6,017 nucleotides of DNA from Thermodesulfobacteriota bacterium. Lineage in GTDB: Bacteria; Desulfobacterota; SM23-61. The translations under genes were made by a program, and so were the position numbers. The notes below the pieces were generated by a model. The model saw only the letters and a program-made list of their open reading frames with translations, made no database searches and was not told the origin of the DNA. The stretch lies in assembly GCA_030018715.1 (NCBI GenBank), contig JASEHN010000194.1, forward strand, positions 1 to 6,017, in the 5' to 3' direction. Numbering within the stretch: position 1 is the first letter of the stretch; each line of letters opens with the position of its first letter. Positions 5,885-6,017 of this stretch are shown here, one piece after another.

Positions 5885-5930
5885 CAAGCCCGTTCCTCCC
5901 GACCGCCTTCGGTCAAAAGGAACCTTCTTG
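5885..5930 (-). ncRNA. Candidate structured RNA: long stem upstream of DUF4160
   Basis: In minus-strand RNA, GUUCCUUUUGACCG (5923-5910) pairs with CGGUCGGGAGGAAC (5905-5892) as a 14-bp helix capped by AAGG, with three U-G wobble pairs in the middle. Outside a symmetrical 3x3 internal loop, CAAG (5930-5927) pairs with CUUG (5888-5885). On the plus strand the three wobbles become C-A mismatches, so the fold favours a minus-strand transcript. A candidate promoter lies just upstream. It may be part of a leader RNA of the DUF4160-DUF2442 pair or a separate small RNA; no known family is recognised. Confidence 0.35.
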
Positions 5931-5960
5931 TTTATCCTACTTTTACGGAGGGCCAATTAA

Positions 5961-5989
5961 GCCATAACAAGAAGTTACATTTTTGTCAA
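5961..5989 (-). promoter_or_regulatory. Candidate promoter upstream of the structured block
   Basis: A consensus TTGACA (5989-5984, minus strand) is followed after 17 nt by TATGGC (5966-5961), a poor -10 box. The start would be near 5954, about 25 nt before the long stem at 5930-5885. The -35 match and spacing are good; the -10 is the weak point. Confidence 0.3.
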
Positions 5990-6010
5990 TGCTTTCTTAA
6001 TGTTATTGAC
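5985..6010. repeat. Inverted repeat GTCAAT...ATTGAC
   Basis: GTCAAT (5985-5990) and ATTGAC (6005-6010) are perfect inverted copies with 20 nt between their starts, about two helical turns. Each arm is part of a TTGAC -35-like box, facing outward on opposite strands (TTGACA minus, TTGACT plus at 6006-6011). This could be an operator or two divergent promoters, or chance in AT-rich DNA. Confidence 0.35.
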
Positions 6011-6017
6011 TTAAACG

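Larger units (their letters stand above)
5691..6017. other. Non-coding right end with dense hairpins
   Basis: No convincing gene is seen in these 327 nt on either strand. The frames that stay open here cross several perfect palindromes and have low-complexity Arg/Ala/Gly-rich translations. The block holds, from right to left, an inverted repeat with -35-like boxes (5985-6010), a candidate minus-strand promoter (5961-5989), a long RNA-type stem (5885-5930), a hairpin cluster (5805-5873) and a weak promoter before DUF4160. The middle (5800-5875) is very GC-rich, the far right (5955-6017) AT-rich. Confidence 0.6.

Noticed and set aside
5675..5956. 93-codon minus-strand open frame over the hairpin block
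   Set aside because: It crosses several perfect palindromes, gives low-complexity Arg/Gly/Ala sequence, starts at a TTG without a ribosome-binding site and runs into DUF4160 in another frame.

Overview
The window looks like a piece of a bacterial chromosome, most probably from a deltaproteobacterial-type (Desulfobacterota) organism. That placement is an inference from the wording of the SpoT, L28, PurM and PurN proteins and from the clustering of purM, purN, rpmB and spoT; no rRNA is present to settle it. The left edge cuts into the first codons of spoT.

Layout. Positions 1-2172 (+) carry a full-length bifunctional (p)ppGpp synthetase/hydrolase, whose first ~12 codons lie in a different reading frame from the rest. 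Positions 2173-2390 are an AT-rich gap between convergent genes, with an inverted repeat, a 9-nt tandem repeat and a GC-rich palindrome. On the minus strand, read from right to left, purM (4850-3807), purN (3798-3136) and a DUF523/TudS-like gene (3139-2669) form a tight operon. It is followed by ribosomal protein L28 (rpmB, 2582-2391), which has its own strong-looking promoter and a hairpin at the predicted 5' end of its mRNA. Upstream of purM is a doubtful 66-codon frame.

The right part is accessory in character. A two-gene module on the minus strand encodes a DUF4160 protein (5690-5433) interrupted by an in-frame TAA, followed with an 8-nt overlap by an intact DUF2442 protein (5440-5189). 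This pair is often seen together and has a toxin-antitoxin-like arrangement. The last ~330 nt have no convincing gene. They hold a dense series of hairpins, one copy of a palindrome that also occurs near rpmB, a long stem that pairs well only in the minus-strand RNA, and a candidate promoter with a consensus -35 box just upstream of it.

How the genes fit together. PurN and PurM catalyse steps 3 and 5 of de novo purine synthesis. The DUF523 protein may remove sulfur from thiolated pyrimidines. L28 is a ribosome component, and SpoT sets the (p)ppGpp level, which controls ribosome production and purine nucleotide synthesis, so the left two thirds form a coherent growth and nucleotide neighbourhood. 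The most unusual points are the spoT frame break, the stem-loop at the predicted rpmB transcript start, the nonsense codon in DUF4160 and the structured non-coding block upstream of that module.
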